From Collimonas sp. OK412 (GTDB taxonomy: Bacteria; Pseudomonadota; Gammaproteobacteria; Burkholderiales; Burkholderiaceae_D): a DNA stretch of 64,000 nt. The notes under the pieces were generated by a model, which made no database searches, had not been told where the DNA came from, and saw only the letters and a program-made list of their open reading frames with translations. Shown here piece after piece: positions 54,418-62,966 of the stretch; the first letter of the stretch is position 1, and each line of letters begins with the position of its first letter. The stretch spans positions 242,562 through 306,561 of the forward strand of contig NZ_FOLC01000003.1 in assembly GCF_900112135.1 (NCBI RefSeq). The letters are read 5' to 3'. The position numbers were made by a program, and so were the translations under genes.

Positions 54418-55740
54418 CTACTTCATGCAGGCGGGCGTGATGCCTTTTTCTTTGGCATACTTGGCGGCGGAAGCCTTGAACAGCGGATGGATCAGGTTCT
54501 TGTTGCCTTCGATCCAGTCCGACACCAGCACCCACTTGGCGCCATCCCATTGCTGGATCTTGATCTTGCCCGATCCCTCATGGTTATCGCAGGACGTCTT
54601 GATTTCAGGCAGCAGGCCGGACGCGCCCAGCTGCTGCAGCCGCGCGTTGGTGATGTTGAGGTTCTCCAGCCCCCAGCGCACGTCCTCGCCGCTCATCACC
54701 TTGCCCTTGCCGTACTTGGCCTGCGCGGTGCGTATCGCTTCCACCGTCGCCAGTGCCGCCGATACGCCGCGGTTGTACAGGATCGAACCGATCTTGGCCT
54801 TGTCCTGCATGTTGCCCTTGCCGGCGCCGTACACCACCTTTTCGATATCGGCGATCAGCGGCACGCCCTTGCCGGACACATTCCAGGTCGCGCTCAGGTA
54901 GCCCTTGGCGGCATCGCCGGCCGGCACCGTGTCTTCCTCAGATCCGGCCCACCAGGAACCGATGATCTTGTCGCGGGCGAACCCGACTTTCTGCGCCGCC
55001 TTCAAGGCAGTCTGGTTCATCACGCCCCAGCCCCAGAAGATCACGTAGTCGGGATTCTCCTGGCGGATCTTCAGCCATTGCGCGCCCTGTTCGTTGCCCG
55101 GATGGGCCACCGGAATCTGCACCAGCTTGAACTTGCCCAGCGTCGCCTCGGCTTCCAGCGCCACGATCGGCTCCTTGCCGTAGGCCGAGTCGTGGTACAG
55201 GAACACGATCTTCTTGCCGGCCAGCGAACCATTGTTCTTGCTCGCCAGGTATTTGACGATTGCCGACACCTGCATCTGGTAGGTCGTCACCAGCGGAAAG
55301 GCGTACGGGAATACCGAGCCATCGACCGCATCGGTACGGCCGTAGCCGACCATCAGCAGCGGCACCTTGTCTTCCGCCGTCTTGTCGATCAGCGCATAGG
55401 CGATGCCGGTCGCCATGGCGTTGATGGCGGTGCCCTTGGTGACCGGGTTCTTGCCCTTGAGCCGTTCGTAGCACTCGACGCCCTTGGCGTTGTTGTACTC
55501 GGTTTCGCACTCTTCCCAGGACAGCTTGACGCCGTTGATGCCGCCCTCTTTCAGGTTGACGTAGCTCAGGTAGTCGATATAGCCGCCGTAATACGACTGG
55601 CCGTTGGTGCCGTAAGGACCGACCCGATAGCTGGGAATCGCAATGAACTGGTCGCTCGCCTGCGCCATTGCCGGCAAGGCCGGCGCCAGCAGGCTGGCTG
55701 CGGCCGCGACGGCGAGCATGATCCGTTTGAGGTTTTTCAT
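54418..55740 (-). CDS. LIV-type ABC transporter substrate-binding protein
   Basis: Periplasmic type I binding protein of 440 residues with signal MKNLKRIMLAVAAAASLLAPALPAMA. Family segments include GVKLSWEECETEYNNAKGVECYE, VPLLMVGYGRTDAVDGSVFPYAFP, VVFLYHDSAYGKEP-like VFLYHDSAYGKEPIV and DYVIFWGWGVMNQTALKAA. This longer subgroup (about 400-440 residues with several Cys) is commonly found with acyl-CoA ligases and takes up aromatic or other carboxylic acids rather than leucine. Ligand unknown. Confidence 0.92.
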   Translation of the reverse strand: MKNLKRIMLAVAAAASLLAPALPAMAQASDQFIAIPSYRVGPYGTNGQSYYGGYIDYLSYVNLKEGGINGVKLSWEECETEYNNAKGVECYERLKGKNPVTKGTAINAMATGIAYALIDKTAEDKVPLLMVGYGRTDAVDGSVFPYAFPLVTTYQMQVSAIVKYLASKNNGSLAGKKIVFLYHDSAYGKEPIVALEAEATLGKFKLVQIPVAHPGNEQGAQWLKIRQENPDYVIFWGWGVMNQTALKAAQKVGFARDKIIGSWWAGSEEDTVPAGDAAKGYLSATWNVSGKGVPLIADIEKVVYGAGKGNMQDKAKIGSILYNRGVSAALATVEAIRTAQAKYGKGKVMSGEDVRWGLENLNITNARLQQLGASGLLPEIKTSCDNHEGSGKIKIQQWDGAKWVLVSDWIEGNKNLIHPLFKASAAKYAKEKGITPACMK

Positions 55741-55798
55741 TATCTTGTCTCCTTTTGTCGTGCTAGTTATCGGGACTGCAAAAAAACTGCCGCATCGG

Positions 55799-56875
55799 TC
55801 AATGCGGGAACGGCCACAAGCGCAGCTTTTCCTTGGTGATCTGCCACAGGCGCGCCAGCCCGTGCGGTTCTACAATCAGGAAGAAAATGATCAGGGCGCC
55901 GAACAGCATCATCTGGATATGCGACACCGTGGCGTTGGTGAACGGCAGGTGCAGCCAGGCCGCCAGCGGCGGCAAGACGTTATCCAGGAAAATCGGCAGC
56001 AGCAGGATGAAGGCGGAACCGAGGAAAGCGCCGAGGATGCTGCCGATGCCGCCGACGATGATCATGAACAGGATGCGGAACGACAAATCCAGCGAAAAGC
56101 CGTCCGGCTCCACCGAACCGAGGTAACAGAAAGCGTACAGGGCGCCGGCCACGCCGCAGAAAAACGAGCTGACGGCAAACGCCAGCAGCTTGGTCTGCAT
56201 CAGGCGGATGCCGATCACTTCCGCCGCCACGTCCATGTCGCGCACCGCCATCCATGCGCGGCCGGTGGAGGAGCGCACCAGGTTTTTCGCCAGCAGCGCC
56301 ATCACGCAGACAATCGCCAGCACGAACAGGTATTTCCTGACCGGGCTGTTGATGGCGATGCCGAACAGGTCGATTTTTTGCGCGCTGATGACGCCGGAAG
56401 AACTGTCGTTGGAAAACCAGGGGAACTTGGTCAGCACCCAGATCACGAAAAATTGCGCAGCCAGCGTCGCCACCGCCAGGTAAAACCCTTTGATCCGCAG
56501 CGAAGGCAGGCCGAACAGGACGCCGACCGCCGCCGCGCAGCAGCCGGCCAGGATGAAGGACAGCAGGATAGGAATGCCCTCTATCCTCAGCTGGAAGTTG
56601 TAGGCGGCATAGGCGCCCACCGCCATGAACGCGGCCGAGCCGAGCGATAGCTGGCCGGCATAGCCGGTGAGTATGTTCAGGCCCAGCGCCGCCAGCGCAA
56701 ACACCAGGAACGGGATCAGGATCGCCGAAAACCAGTATTCGCTGCCGACCAGGGGAATGCCGACAAAGGCGACCGCCAGCAGCACGGCCATGCCGATGCG
56801 GTCCTGGCGGATCGGGAATATCTGGCTATCCGCGATGTACGAGGTTTTAAACTGTCCGGCCTCACGATAAAACAT
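55799..56875 (-). CDS. LIV-type ABC transporter permease (LivM-type)
   Basis: Membrane permease of 358 residues with nine to ten hydrophobic segments. LNILTGYAGQLSLGSAAFMAVGAYAAY near the start and GRAWMAVRDMDVAAEVIGIRLMQTKLLAF, the loop that meets the ATPase, mark it as LivM. It follows the LivH-type gene in the same direction. Confidence 0.94.
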   Translation of the reverse strand: MFYREAGQFKTSYIADSQIFPIRQDRIGMAVLLAVAFVGIPLVGSEYWFSAILIPFLVFALAALGLNILTGYAGQLSLGSAAFMAVGAYAAYNFQLRIEGIPILLSFILAGCCAAAVGVLFGLPSLRIKGFYLAVATLAAQFFVIWVLTKFPWFSNDSSSGVISAQKIDLFGIAINSPVRKYLFVLAIVCVMALLAKNLVRSSTGRAWMAVRDMDVAAEVIGIRLMQTKLLAFAVSSFFCGVAGALYAFCYLGSVEPDGFSLDLSFRILFMIIVGGIGSILGAFLGSAFILLLPIFLDNVLPPLAAWLHLPFTNATVSHIQMMLFGALIIFFLIVEPHGLARLWQITKEKLRLWPFPH

Positions 56876-56916
56876 GGCATTTCTCCGTTCGAATCATCTT
56901 GCAGGTTGGCAGGCCG

Positions 56917-57831
56917 TCACACACGATCGATATGCCGCTCGCCGAACAGCCCCTCCGGCCGCACCAGCAGGAACAGCAATGCAAACACATAGGGGAACCA
57001 TCCTTCTATGCCGCCGAAATTGCCGCCGAACAGGTCTTGCATGACCGGCGGGATATAGATCTCGGCCAGCTTTTCGGAAACGCCGATGATCAGGCCGCCG
57101 GCAATCGCTCCCGGGATCGAGGTAAAGCCGCCGAGTATCAATACCGGCAAGGCCTTCAAGGCAGTCATCGTCAACGCGAACTGGACGCCGTTGCGCGAGC
57201 CCCACAGCAAACCGGCAACCAGCGCAACGAAACCGGCCACGCCCCAGACAATCACCCAGATATGGCGCAGCGGGATGCCCAGCGACAGCGCCGCCTGGTG
57301 ATCGTCAGCCACCGCCCTTAAGGCGCGGCCGACCTTGGTTTTCTGGAAAAACAGCGCCAGCAATAGCACCAGCCCGATCACCATGCCGGAAGCAAACAGG
57401 TCGAATTTGGAGATGCCGATGCCGAAACTGTCCATGACCGAAGCGATAGGCTCGTCGACGATGCCAAGGTTGATCGCCCGCACTTCGCTGCCGAACAGCA
57501 TCGGCCCCAGCCCTTCCAGGAAAAAGGCCAGGCCGATGGTGGCCATGAACAGGGTGATCGGCGGCTGGTTGACCAGCTTGCGCAGCACCAGGCGCTCGGT
57601 CGCTACCGCCACGACCACCATTACCGCAAAGGCGCCGATGATCGCCGCCCACATCGGCCAACCCTTGTCCATCAGACCCACCACCGCCAGCGCCGCGAAA
57701 TAGACCATGGCGCCCTGGGCGAAATTGAATACGCCGGAGGCCTTGTAGATCAGCACGAATCCCAGCGCCACGAGCGAATACATCAGGCCGGAGAGCAAGC
57801 CGCTCAGCGTCACTTCAAAGAAAAATTGCAT
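56917..57831 (-). CDS. LIV-type ABC transporter permease (LivH-type)
   Basis: Membrane permease of 304 residues with eight or so membrane helices. The N-terminal LSGLLSGLMYSLVALGFVLIYKASGVFNFAQGAM is the LivH hallmark, and GRALRAVADDHQAALSLGIP is the coupling loop. It pairs with the LivM-type gene downstream. Confidence 0.94.
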   Translation of the reverse strand: MQFFFEVTLSGLLSGLMYSLVALGFVLIYKASGVFNFAQGAMVYFAALAVVGLMDKGWPMWAAIIGAFAVMVVVAVATERLVLRKLVNQPPITLFMATIGLAFFLEGLGPMLFGSEVRAINLGIVDEPIASVMDSFGIGISKFDLFASGMVIGLVLLLALFFQKTKVGRALRAVADDHQAALSLGIPLRHIWVIVWGVAGFVALVAGLLWGSRNGVQFALTMTALKALPVLILGGFTSIPGAIAGGLIIGVSEKLAEIYIPPVMQDLFGGNFGGIEGWFPYVFALLFLLVRPEGLFGERHIDRV

Positions 57832-57844
57832 TTGTCGTCTCCGT

Positions 57845-58729
57845 TCAGTGCGAGCTGCCGAGGTAGGCTTTGATGACTTCGGGATTGTTCATGACTTCCT
57901 CCGGCGTGCCGTCGCCGATTTTCTTGCCGTAATCAAGCACCACCACGCGGTCCGAGATATCCATCACCACGCCCATGTCGTGCTCGATCAGCACGATGGT
58001 GCTGCCGAACTGGTCGTTGACATCCAGGATGAAGCGGCACATGTCCTGCTTTTCTTCCACGTTCATGCCGGCCATCGGCTCGTCCAGCAGCAGCATGCTG
58101 GGTTCTGCCGCCAGGGCGCGCGCCAGCTCGACGCGTTTTTGCAAGCCGTAAGGCAGGCGCCCGACCGGTGTCTTGCGGATATGCTGGATCTCCAGGAAAT
58201 CGATCACCTCCTCGACCTTGCGCCGGTGCTGCATTTCCTCATTGCGCGCCCGCCCCCACCAGATAGCGTTCGCCAGCAGGCCGGAGTGCATCTTGGTATT
58301 GCGGCCGGTCATGATGTTGTCGAGCACCGTCATGCCCTTGAACAGGGCGATGTTCTGGAAGGTGCGCGCAATCCCCTGCCGCGCCACTTTGCTGGGATGC
58401 ATGCTGTGCCGCGGCACGCCGTGGAATACGATGCTGCCTTTTTGCGGATGATAGACACCGTTGATGACATTGATCATCGAACTTTTTCCAGCGCCGTTGG
58501 GGCCGATGATGGCGCGGATCTCATGTTCTTTCACATTGAAGGAAATATCGGTGAGCGCCTTGACGCCGCCGAAGGACAACGAAATGTTCTGCAGGTCCAG
58601 CACCACTTCGCCGATGTTGCGCTCCCGCCCCATGACCTGCTGTTCCGGCTTGTGCAGGGCCGGAGCCGGCGGCGCCGGTTCTGCCGGCAGGATTTCTGCC
58701 GTGGCATGTCTTTTCATGATCGCGCTCAT
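57845..58729 (-). CDS. LIV-type ABC transporter ATPase (LivG-type)
   Basis: Second ATP-binding subunit, 294 residues. Walker A GPNGAGKSSMINVING, Walker B SMLLLDEPMAGMN, H-loop VLIEHDMGVVMDI; the signature region reads LPYGLQKRVELARALA, the usual LivG variant. It has an N-terminal extension of about 35 residues rich in Ala and Pro before the first beta-strand, longer than in LivG. The ATG is 5 nt past the stop of the acyl-CoA ligase gene. Confidence 0.92.
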   Translation of the reverse strand: MSAIMKRHATAEILPAEPAPPAPALHKPEQQVMGRERNIGEVVLDLQNISLSFGGVKALTDISFNVKEHEIRAIIGPNGAGKSSMINVINGVYHPQKGSIVFHGVPRHSMHPSKVARQGIARTFQNIALFKGMTVLDNIMTGRNTKMHSGLLANAIWWGRARNEEMQHRRKVEEVIDFLEIQHIRKTPVGRLPYGLQKRVELARALAAEPSMLLLDEPMAGMNVEEKQDMCRFILDVNDQFGSTIVLIEHDMGVVMDISDRVVVLDYGKKIGDGTPEEVMNNPEVIKAYLGSSH

Positions 58730-58734
58730 AGGGT

Positions 58735-60696
58735 TCAGGCTGCTTTATCGATGGTGGCGAAAATCTTGGCGTCGGCGATCCGCAAGTCGGCAGCGATCAT
58801 GCCTTGCCGGCCGTCCTCGAACTTGACCAGGGTTTCTATGAATTGCGACTGCTTGCCGCCGTACAAGGCGTCGATCAGCACGGCATACTTGCCGGCAATG
58901 AAGTCGCGCCGCACCTTGCGGGTGCGCGTCAGCTCGTCGTCATCGGCATCCAGTTCCTTGTGCAGGATCAGGAAACGGTGGATCTGCGAGGCCGCCAGCA
59001 AAGGATCCTGCGCCAGGTCGGCATTGACCTTTTCAACGCAGCCGGCGATCAGCGCATACACTGCCTGCTGCGCGGCCAGGTCGGCATAGCTGCTGTAAGC
59101 CAGGTTGCGGCGCTCGGCCCAGTTGCCGACCGCATCCATGTCGATGTTGATGAAGGCCGTGCATTGCTGGCGCCGGTTGCCGAACACCACCGCTTCCTTG
59201 ATGAAGGGGAAGAATTTCAGCTTGTTTTCTATATACTTCGGCGCAAACAAGGTGCCGCCGGCCATCTTGCCCACATCCTTGGCGCGGTCGATGATTTTCA
59301 GGTGGCCGTCGCCGTCGAAAAAACCGGCGTCGCCCGTATGGAAATAACCGTCGGCATCGATCGCTGCGGCCGTGGCCTCGGGCCGCTTGAAATAGGATTT
59401 CATCAAGCCGGGCGAGCGCACCAGCACTTCGCCCTTGCTGTCGATATGCACTTCCACGCCTTTCATCGGCCGTCCTACCGTGTCCAGCTTGACGTCGCCG
59501 GAAGGCTGCATGCACACGGTGACGCAGGTTTCCGTCATCCCATACAGCTGCTTCAGGTTGATCCCCAGCGAACGATAAAAATCGAACAGGTCGGGTCCGA
59601 TCGCTTCGCCGCCGGTATAGGCGACGCGAATCCGCGACATGCCCAGCACATTCTTCAGCGGACCGTAGATCAGCAGGTTGCCGAGCCCGTACAGCAGGCG
59701 GTCGGCCAGCGACACATCCGGCTTCTTGTCGAGTATGCGTATGCCGACGCGCCGTGCGATCCCCATGAACCCATGGAACAGCTTGCGCTTGATCCAGCCG
59801 GCGTCTTCGATCCTGATCATTACCTGCGTCAGGATATTTTCGTAGATGCGCGGCGGCGCAAAATAATAGGTCGGGCCGATCTCGCGCAGGTCGGTCATCA
59901 CGGTATTCGGCGATTCCGGGCAGTTCAGGCAGAAGCCGGCGACATGCGCCTGCGCAAACGAATACAGGAAATCGCCGACCCAGGCCAGCGGCAGGTAGCA
60001 CAGCAGGTCGTCGTCCTGGTCCAGCTGGTCGAACTCGACCAGCGTCCGCGCGGTGGTGATCATCGCCGCATGCGAATGGCAGACGCCTTTCGGTTTGCCG
60101 GTGGTGCCGGAGGTATACAGGATGATGGCGATGTCGTCGGCGCGCCCGGCATCGACTTCGTTCATGAAGAAGCCGGGATGCGCCAAGTCGTAGGCGCGCC
60201 CGATCTCCGCCACTTTGGCAAAGGAAGACAATTCAGGCTGGTGGTAATTGCGCAGGCCGCGTTCATCGTCGACGATGATGCGGCTGATGCGCAGCAGCGT
60301 CTGCTTGATCTCGAACACCTTGTCGACCTGCTCCTGGTCTTCCACCACCACAAAATCGATTTCGGCATCGTCCAGCACGTAAGCCATGTCGGCCGCGGGC
60401 GCATCCTGGTACAGCGGCACCGGCATCCCGCCCAGGCACTGCGCGGCCGACATCGCCCAATACAGCCGCGGGCAGTTATTGCCGACAATCGCCAGGCTCA
60501 TGCCGCGCCGGAAACCGAGCGCCGCCAGGCCGCAGGCAAAAGCCCGCACTTCGGCGGCCACTTCGGCCCAGCCGGTCGCCTGCCAGATGCCGAGGTCTTT
60601 TTCCCGGAACGCCGGCTGTTGCGGGCGTTCCTGTGCATGTTTCAGGAGCAGATCCGGAAATGTCTGCACTCCTGGACGTCGTGTTGTCTCCACCAT
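58735..60696 (-). CDS. Long-chain acyl-CoA synthetase-type AMP-forming ligase
   Basis: An adenylate-forming enzyme of 653 residues that activates a carboxylic acid to its CoA ester. The ATP loop ILYTSGTTGKPKGVCHSHAAM is intact; further motifs are YGMTETCVTVC, GYFHTGDAGFFDGDGHLKIIDRAKD and the C-terminal TRTRKVRRDFIAGKY. The build and length match the large FadD/FAA1 type (COG1022) rather than benzoate ligases, but the chain specificity is not clear. ATG 60696 has AGGTGG 5 nt upstream. First gene of the operon with livGHMKF-type genes, divergent from a Crp/Fnr regulator. Confidence 0.92.
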   Translation of the reverse strand: MVETTRRPGVQTFPDLLLKHAQERPQQPAFREKDLGIWQATGWAEVAAEVRAFACGLAALGFRRGMSLAIVGNNCPRLYWAMSAAQCLGGMPVPLYQDAPAADMAYVLDDAEIDFVVVEDQEQVDKVFEIKQTLLRISRIIVDDERGLRNYHQPELSSFAKVAEIGRAYDLAHPGFFMNEVDAGRADDIAIILYTSGTTGKPKGVCHSHAAMITTARTLVEFDQLDQDDDLLCYLPLAWVGDFLYSFAQAHVAGFCLNCPESPNTVMTDLREIGPTYYFAPPRIYENILTQVMIRIEDAGWIKRKLFHGFMGIARRVGIRILDKKPDVSLADRLLYGLGNLLIYGPLKNVLGMSRIRVAYTGGEAIGPDLFDFYRSLGINLKQLYGMTETCVTVCMQPSGDVKLDTVGRPMKGVEVHIDSKGEVLVRSPGLMKSYFKRPEATAAAIDADGYFHTGDAGFFDGDGHLKIIDRAKDVGKMAGGTLFAPKYIENKLKFFPFIKEAVVFGNRRQQCTAFINIDMDAVGNWAERRNLAYSSYADLAAQQAVYALIAGCVEKVNADLAQDPLLAASQIHRFLILHKELDADDDELTRTRKVRRDFIAGKYAVLIDALYGGKQSQFIETLVKFEDGRQGMIAADLRIADAKIFATIDKAA

Positions 60697-60857
60697 CGTC
60701 CCACCTTTTTTATCTGGTCCCACGGCAACGAGATCGAAGCCATGTGCCTGTCCGTATCAAGTCAGTCTGGGCCGGCATGCTTACGTCGCGCTTACTCTAG
60801 CGGACAGTAACCGCCGGTCACGTGCTGCTTTTATGCGATGATAGTAGTGGGAGTCGG

Positions 60858-60876
60858 GAGATGGGGTTGTCATCTC
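60858..60876. promoter_or_regulatory. Dyad symmetry in the ligase-crp intergenic region
   Basis: GAGATG (60858-60863) and CATCTC (60871-60876) are perfect inverted hexamers with a 7-nt spacer, 41 nt before the Crp/Fnr-type gene and 162 nt from the ligase start. It could be the regulator's own site, though it does not match TGTGA-N6-TCACA or TTGAT-N4-ATCAA. Confidence 0.4.
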
Positions 60877-60916
60877 GCAGACAATTGCCAAATTTTCGAT
60901 ATTGCAACGCATCATA

Positions 60917-61600
60917 ATGATCAAAGAGACTTCCATCCAAGACATGCTGGCCAAGACCATGTGGGCGCGTTCGCTTACCGAGGCGCAACTGGCGCGGGTG
61001 GAAGCCGAGATGTTCAGCCGCAAGATAGCCGACGGCGCATTCGTCTGCCGCAAAGGCGATCCGGTCACGCACTGGATCGGCGTGCACGAGGGATTGCTGA
61101 AGATGAGCAGCGTCTCCCCCGAAGGGAAAACGGTTTCCTTTGCCGGCATGGCGAACGGCGGCTGGCTGGGCGAAGGCTCCCTGCTCAAGAGCGAGCCGCG
61201 CAAATACGATGTGGTGGCGCTGCGCGACAGCGAACTGCTGTACATGCCGAAAACCACCTATCTATGGCTGCTCGACAACAGCATCCAGTTCAACCGCTTC
61301 CTGGTCACGCAATTGAATGAACGGCTGGCGCTGTTCATCTCGCTGGTGGAATACGACCGCATGCTGGAACCCGATGCACGCGTCGCGCGCTGCCTGGCGG
61401 CGCTGTTCAATCCCTACCTGAATCCCGGCATAGGCCGCGAGCTGCAGATTTCCCAGGAAGAAGTCGGCAATCTTTCCGGCGCCTCGCGCCAGCGCGCCAA
61501 CCAGGCGCTGCAGGTGCTGGAGAAAGCCGGGTTGCTGAAAGTCGATTACGGCAGCATCACCATCCTCGACCTGGACGGCTTGCGCCAGTTCCATTCCTGA
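60917..61600 (+). CDS. Crp/Fnr-family transcriptional regulator
   Basis: A 227-residue regulator with an N-terminal cyclic-nucleotide-type beta-roll (GAFVCRKGDPVTHWIGVHEGLLKM, GGWLGEGSLLKSEPRKYDVVALRD) and a C-terminal winged helix with recognition segment LQISQEEVGNLSGASRQRANQALQVLEKAGLL. It lacks the Cys cluster of Fnr, and the cAMP-contacting RTA motif is not obvious, so the ligand is unknown. ATG 60917 follows a TTG option at 60902. It is divergent from the acyl-CoA ligase/ABC operon, which it probably controls. Confidence 0.9.
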   Translation: MIKETSIQDMLAKTMWARSLTEAQLARVEAEMFSRKIADGAFVCRKGDPVTHWIGVHEGLLKMSSVSPEGKTVSFAGMANGGWLGEGSLLKSEPRKYDVVALRDSELLYMPKTTYLWLLDNSIQFNRFLVTQLNERLALFISLVEYDRMLEPDARVARCLAALFNPYLNPGIGRELQISQEEVGNLSGASRQRANQALQVLEKAGLLKVDYGSITILDLDGLRQFHS

Positions 61601-61605
61601 CCTCG

Positions 61606-62097
61606 ATGACCCTCAAGCGCAGCTTTCCCCCGGTAGTGGATGAGCAGGTCCGCCTTTTGATACTGGGCAGCCTGCCGGGCAACGTCTCGCTGGCGCACAG
61701 CCAGTATTATGCGCATCCGCAAAACGCCTTCTGGAGATTGATTTCGGAAGTCGTCGGCGGAGACCTGCGCGCGCTGGATTATGCGCAGCGCCTGCAGGCC
61801 TTGCTTGGACATGGCGTGGGATTGTGGGACGTGGTGGCGGAAGCGCAGCGCCAAGGCAGTCTCGACAGCAACATCGTCGACCACGCCGACAACGACCTGG
61901 TCGGCCTGATAGACAGCCTGCCCAGGCTGACGACCATCGGATTCAACGGCGGAACGGCGGCGCGCCTGGGATTGAAAACGTTGAAGGAACGCGCCGAGAA
62001 ATACCGGATCGTGCTGCTGCCTTCGAGCAGTCCGGCGCATACGATGGCGTATGAAAAAAAATTGGCGCAATGGGTAAATCTTAAAATCAAGGATTAA
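61606..62097 (+). CDS. DNA-deoxyinosine glycosylase (UDG superfamily, family 6)
   Basis: Base-excision repair glycosylase that removes hypoxanthine (and in some members uracil mispairs). The 163-residue protein has the family-6 start LLILGSLPGNVSLAHSQYYAHPQNAFWRLI, where the Pro and Asn residues shape the active site, a central LGHGVGLWDVVAEAQRQGSLDSNI and the DNA-binding loop LLPSSSPAHTMAYEKKLAQW. It begins 5 nt after the Crp/Fnr gene stop, probably in one transcript, though no functional link is apparent. Confidence 0.88.
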   Translation: MTLKRSFPPVVDEQVRLLILGSLPGNVSLAHSQYYAHPQNAFWRLISEVVGGDLRALDYAQRLQALLGHGVGLWDVVAEAQRQGSLDSNIVDHADNDLVGLIDSLPRLTTIGFNGGTAARLGLKTLKERAEKYRIVLLPSSSPAHTMAYEKKLAQWVNLKIKD

Positions 62098-62194
62098 CGG
62101 TACCCATTCTTCTACACACCTGATTCTGCAGATTGACTGCCTACAATCGACATCTGATTGTTATTTGACTGACAATATTATTTCATGCAAGATA

Positions 62195-62295
62195 GGCAAT
62201 CCTGATTATCCTGGGTCTGCCTGCTCCGTGTCCCCTCCGTTCCCCACCATGCTCCGCTTGCCGACGAAGAACTTGAAGCGGCCAAGGGGAAATAA
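62195..62295 (+). pseudogene. Decayed 3' end of a second DUF3304 gene
   Basis: This stretch matches the 3' end of the intact DUF3304 gene (about 62868-62964). Read in two different frames it gives NPDYPGSA (compare PEYPGPPYP) and then APLADEELEAAKGK followed by TAA (compare VPLPDEKPEPAKGK plus TAA), so at least one frameshift separates the parts. The stop and the 2-nt gap before the next ATG are kept exactly as in the intact copy. The upstream portion of the gene is missing. Confidence 0.75.
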
Positions 62296-62297
62296 AC

Positions 62298-62405
62298 ATG
62301 ACGAATGCAAAGTCTGCCTGGTACCGGCACAGGTAGTCTGTCCACGTGCATTGCCGATCAATTGCGGCACGCACTGCGACTTCAATTTGAATATCGGTAT
62401 TTTTT
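62298..62405 (+). pseudogene. Decayed 5' end of a second tle1-like gene
   Basis: ATGACGAATGCAAAG and about 90 further bases match the start of the intact lipase gene at 62967. A 1-nt deletion near base 15 shifts the frame; downstream, in the other frame, the sequence reads AQVVCPRALPINCG and CDFNLNIGIF, nearly as in the intact protein. Similarity stops at about 62405, where sequence leading into the intact DUF3304 gene begins. It is a 5' fragment only. Confidence 0.78.
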
Positions 62406-62418
62406 CAAAGGAAATTAG

Positions 62419-62964
62419 ATGAAGAGCAGTTTCTTTAAATTTGCATTATTGCGATGGCTGTTGTCGGCACTCCTGGCATTGCTGTTAAGTGCCTGTGCTG
62501 GTACGGGATCAAACCGATTGATCGTAGAAGGAAAGAGTTCCGCTCCTGTTTCGGCAGTGTCGCACTATGGCAAGGGTATCGGAATTGGAGACTTCTATAT
62601 CAACGGGCAATGGGGCGGAGTTTTATATGATGGCTGGGGTGGCGGAGGTGCGACAGTGTGTTGTGTGACACTGCCAAGCACGACCAACGCGCCCATCATG
62701 GTGACAGTGAAATGGAAGACATATCGTACGGGAGTCACGGAAGAGCGCTGGCATGAGGTGACTGTGCCAGTGCACTTTGATGTCCCATTAGGGAAGAGCG
62801 ATGGTCTGAAAATTCATTTCTTACCTGGACATCGTGTTGAAGTTTGGAGCGCACGAATTGGACTTTGGGATCCAGAATATCCAGGTCCTCCATATCCACG
62901 CCCTCCTGCTCCGGATTATGTTCCTCTCCCCGACGAAAAACCTGAACCGGCCAAGGGGAAGTAA
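62419..62964 (+). CDS. DUF3304 lipoprotein, probable Tli1-type immunity protein
   Basis: A 181-residue lipoprotein with signal FALLRWLLSALLALLLSACAG (lipobox LLSAC) and a DUF3304 domain: VSHYGKGIGIGDFYINGQWGG, DGWGGGGATVCCVTLPS, MVTVKWKTYRTGVTEERWHE and VHFDVPLGKSDGLKIHFLPG. The tail is Pro-rich (YPGPPYPRPPAPDYVPLP). Lipoproteins of this type are found beside Tle1 phospholipases and are thought to protect the periplasm from them. It starts after AAAGGA and ends 2 nt before the lipase gene, so the two are surely cotranslated. Base composition is more AT-rich than in its upstream neighbours. Confidence 0.82.
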   Translation: MKSSFFKFALLRWLLSALLALLLSACAGTGSNRLIVEGKSSAPVSAVSHYGKGIGIGDFYINGQWGGVLYDGWGGGGATVCCVTLPSTTNAPIMVTVKWKTYRTGVTEERWHEVTVPVHFDVPLGKSDGLKIHFLPGHRVEVWSARIGLWDPEYPGPPYPRPPAPDYVPLPDEKPEPAKGK

Positions 62965-62966
62965 GC

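Larger units (their letters stand above)
62098..62418. other. Region between the deoxyinosine glycosylase gene and the DUF3304 gene
   Basis: Contains the two pseudogene fragments (62195-62405). The first 97 bp are AT-rich with no feature I can name. AAAGGAAATTAG at 62407-62418 supplies the ribosome site of the DUF3304 gene. Confidence 0.6.

Noticed and set aside
53422..55839. 805-codon open frame on the plus strand
   Set aside because: Antisense of livF and the binding-protein gene; both of those carry complete motifs.
58804..60810. 668-codon open frame on the plus strand
   Set aside because: Antisense of the acyl-CoA synthetase gene, no recognisable protein family.
62165..62422. 85-codon open frame upstream of the DUF3304 gene
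   Set aside because: It runs through two decayed gene fragments in a mixture of frames; its apparent similarity to the lipase N-terminus comes from the pseudogene and it has no ribosome site.
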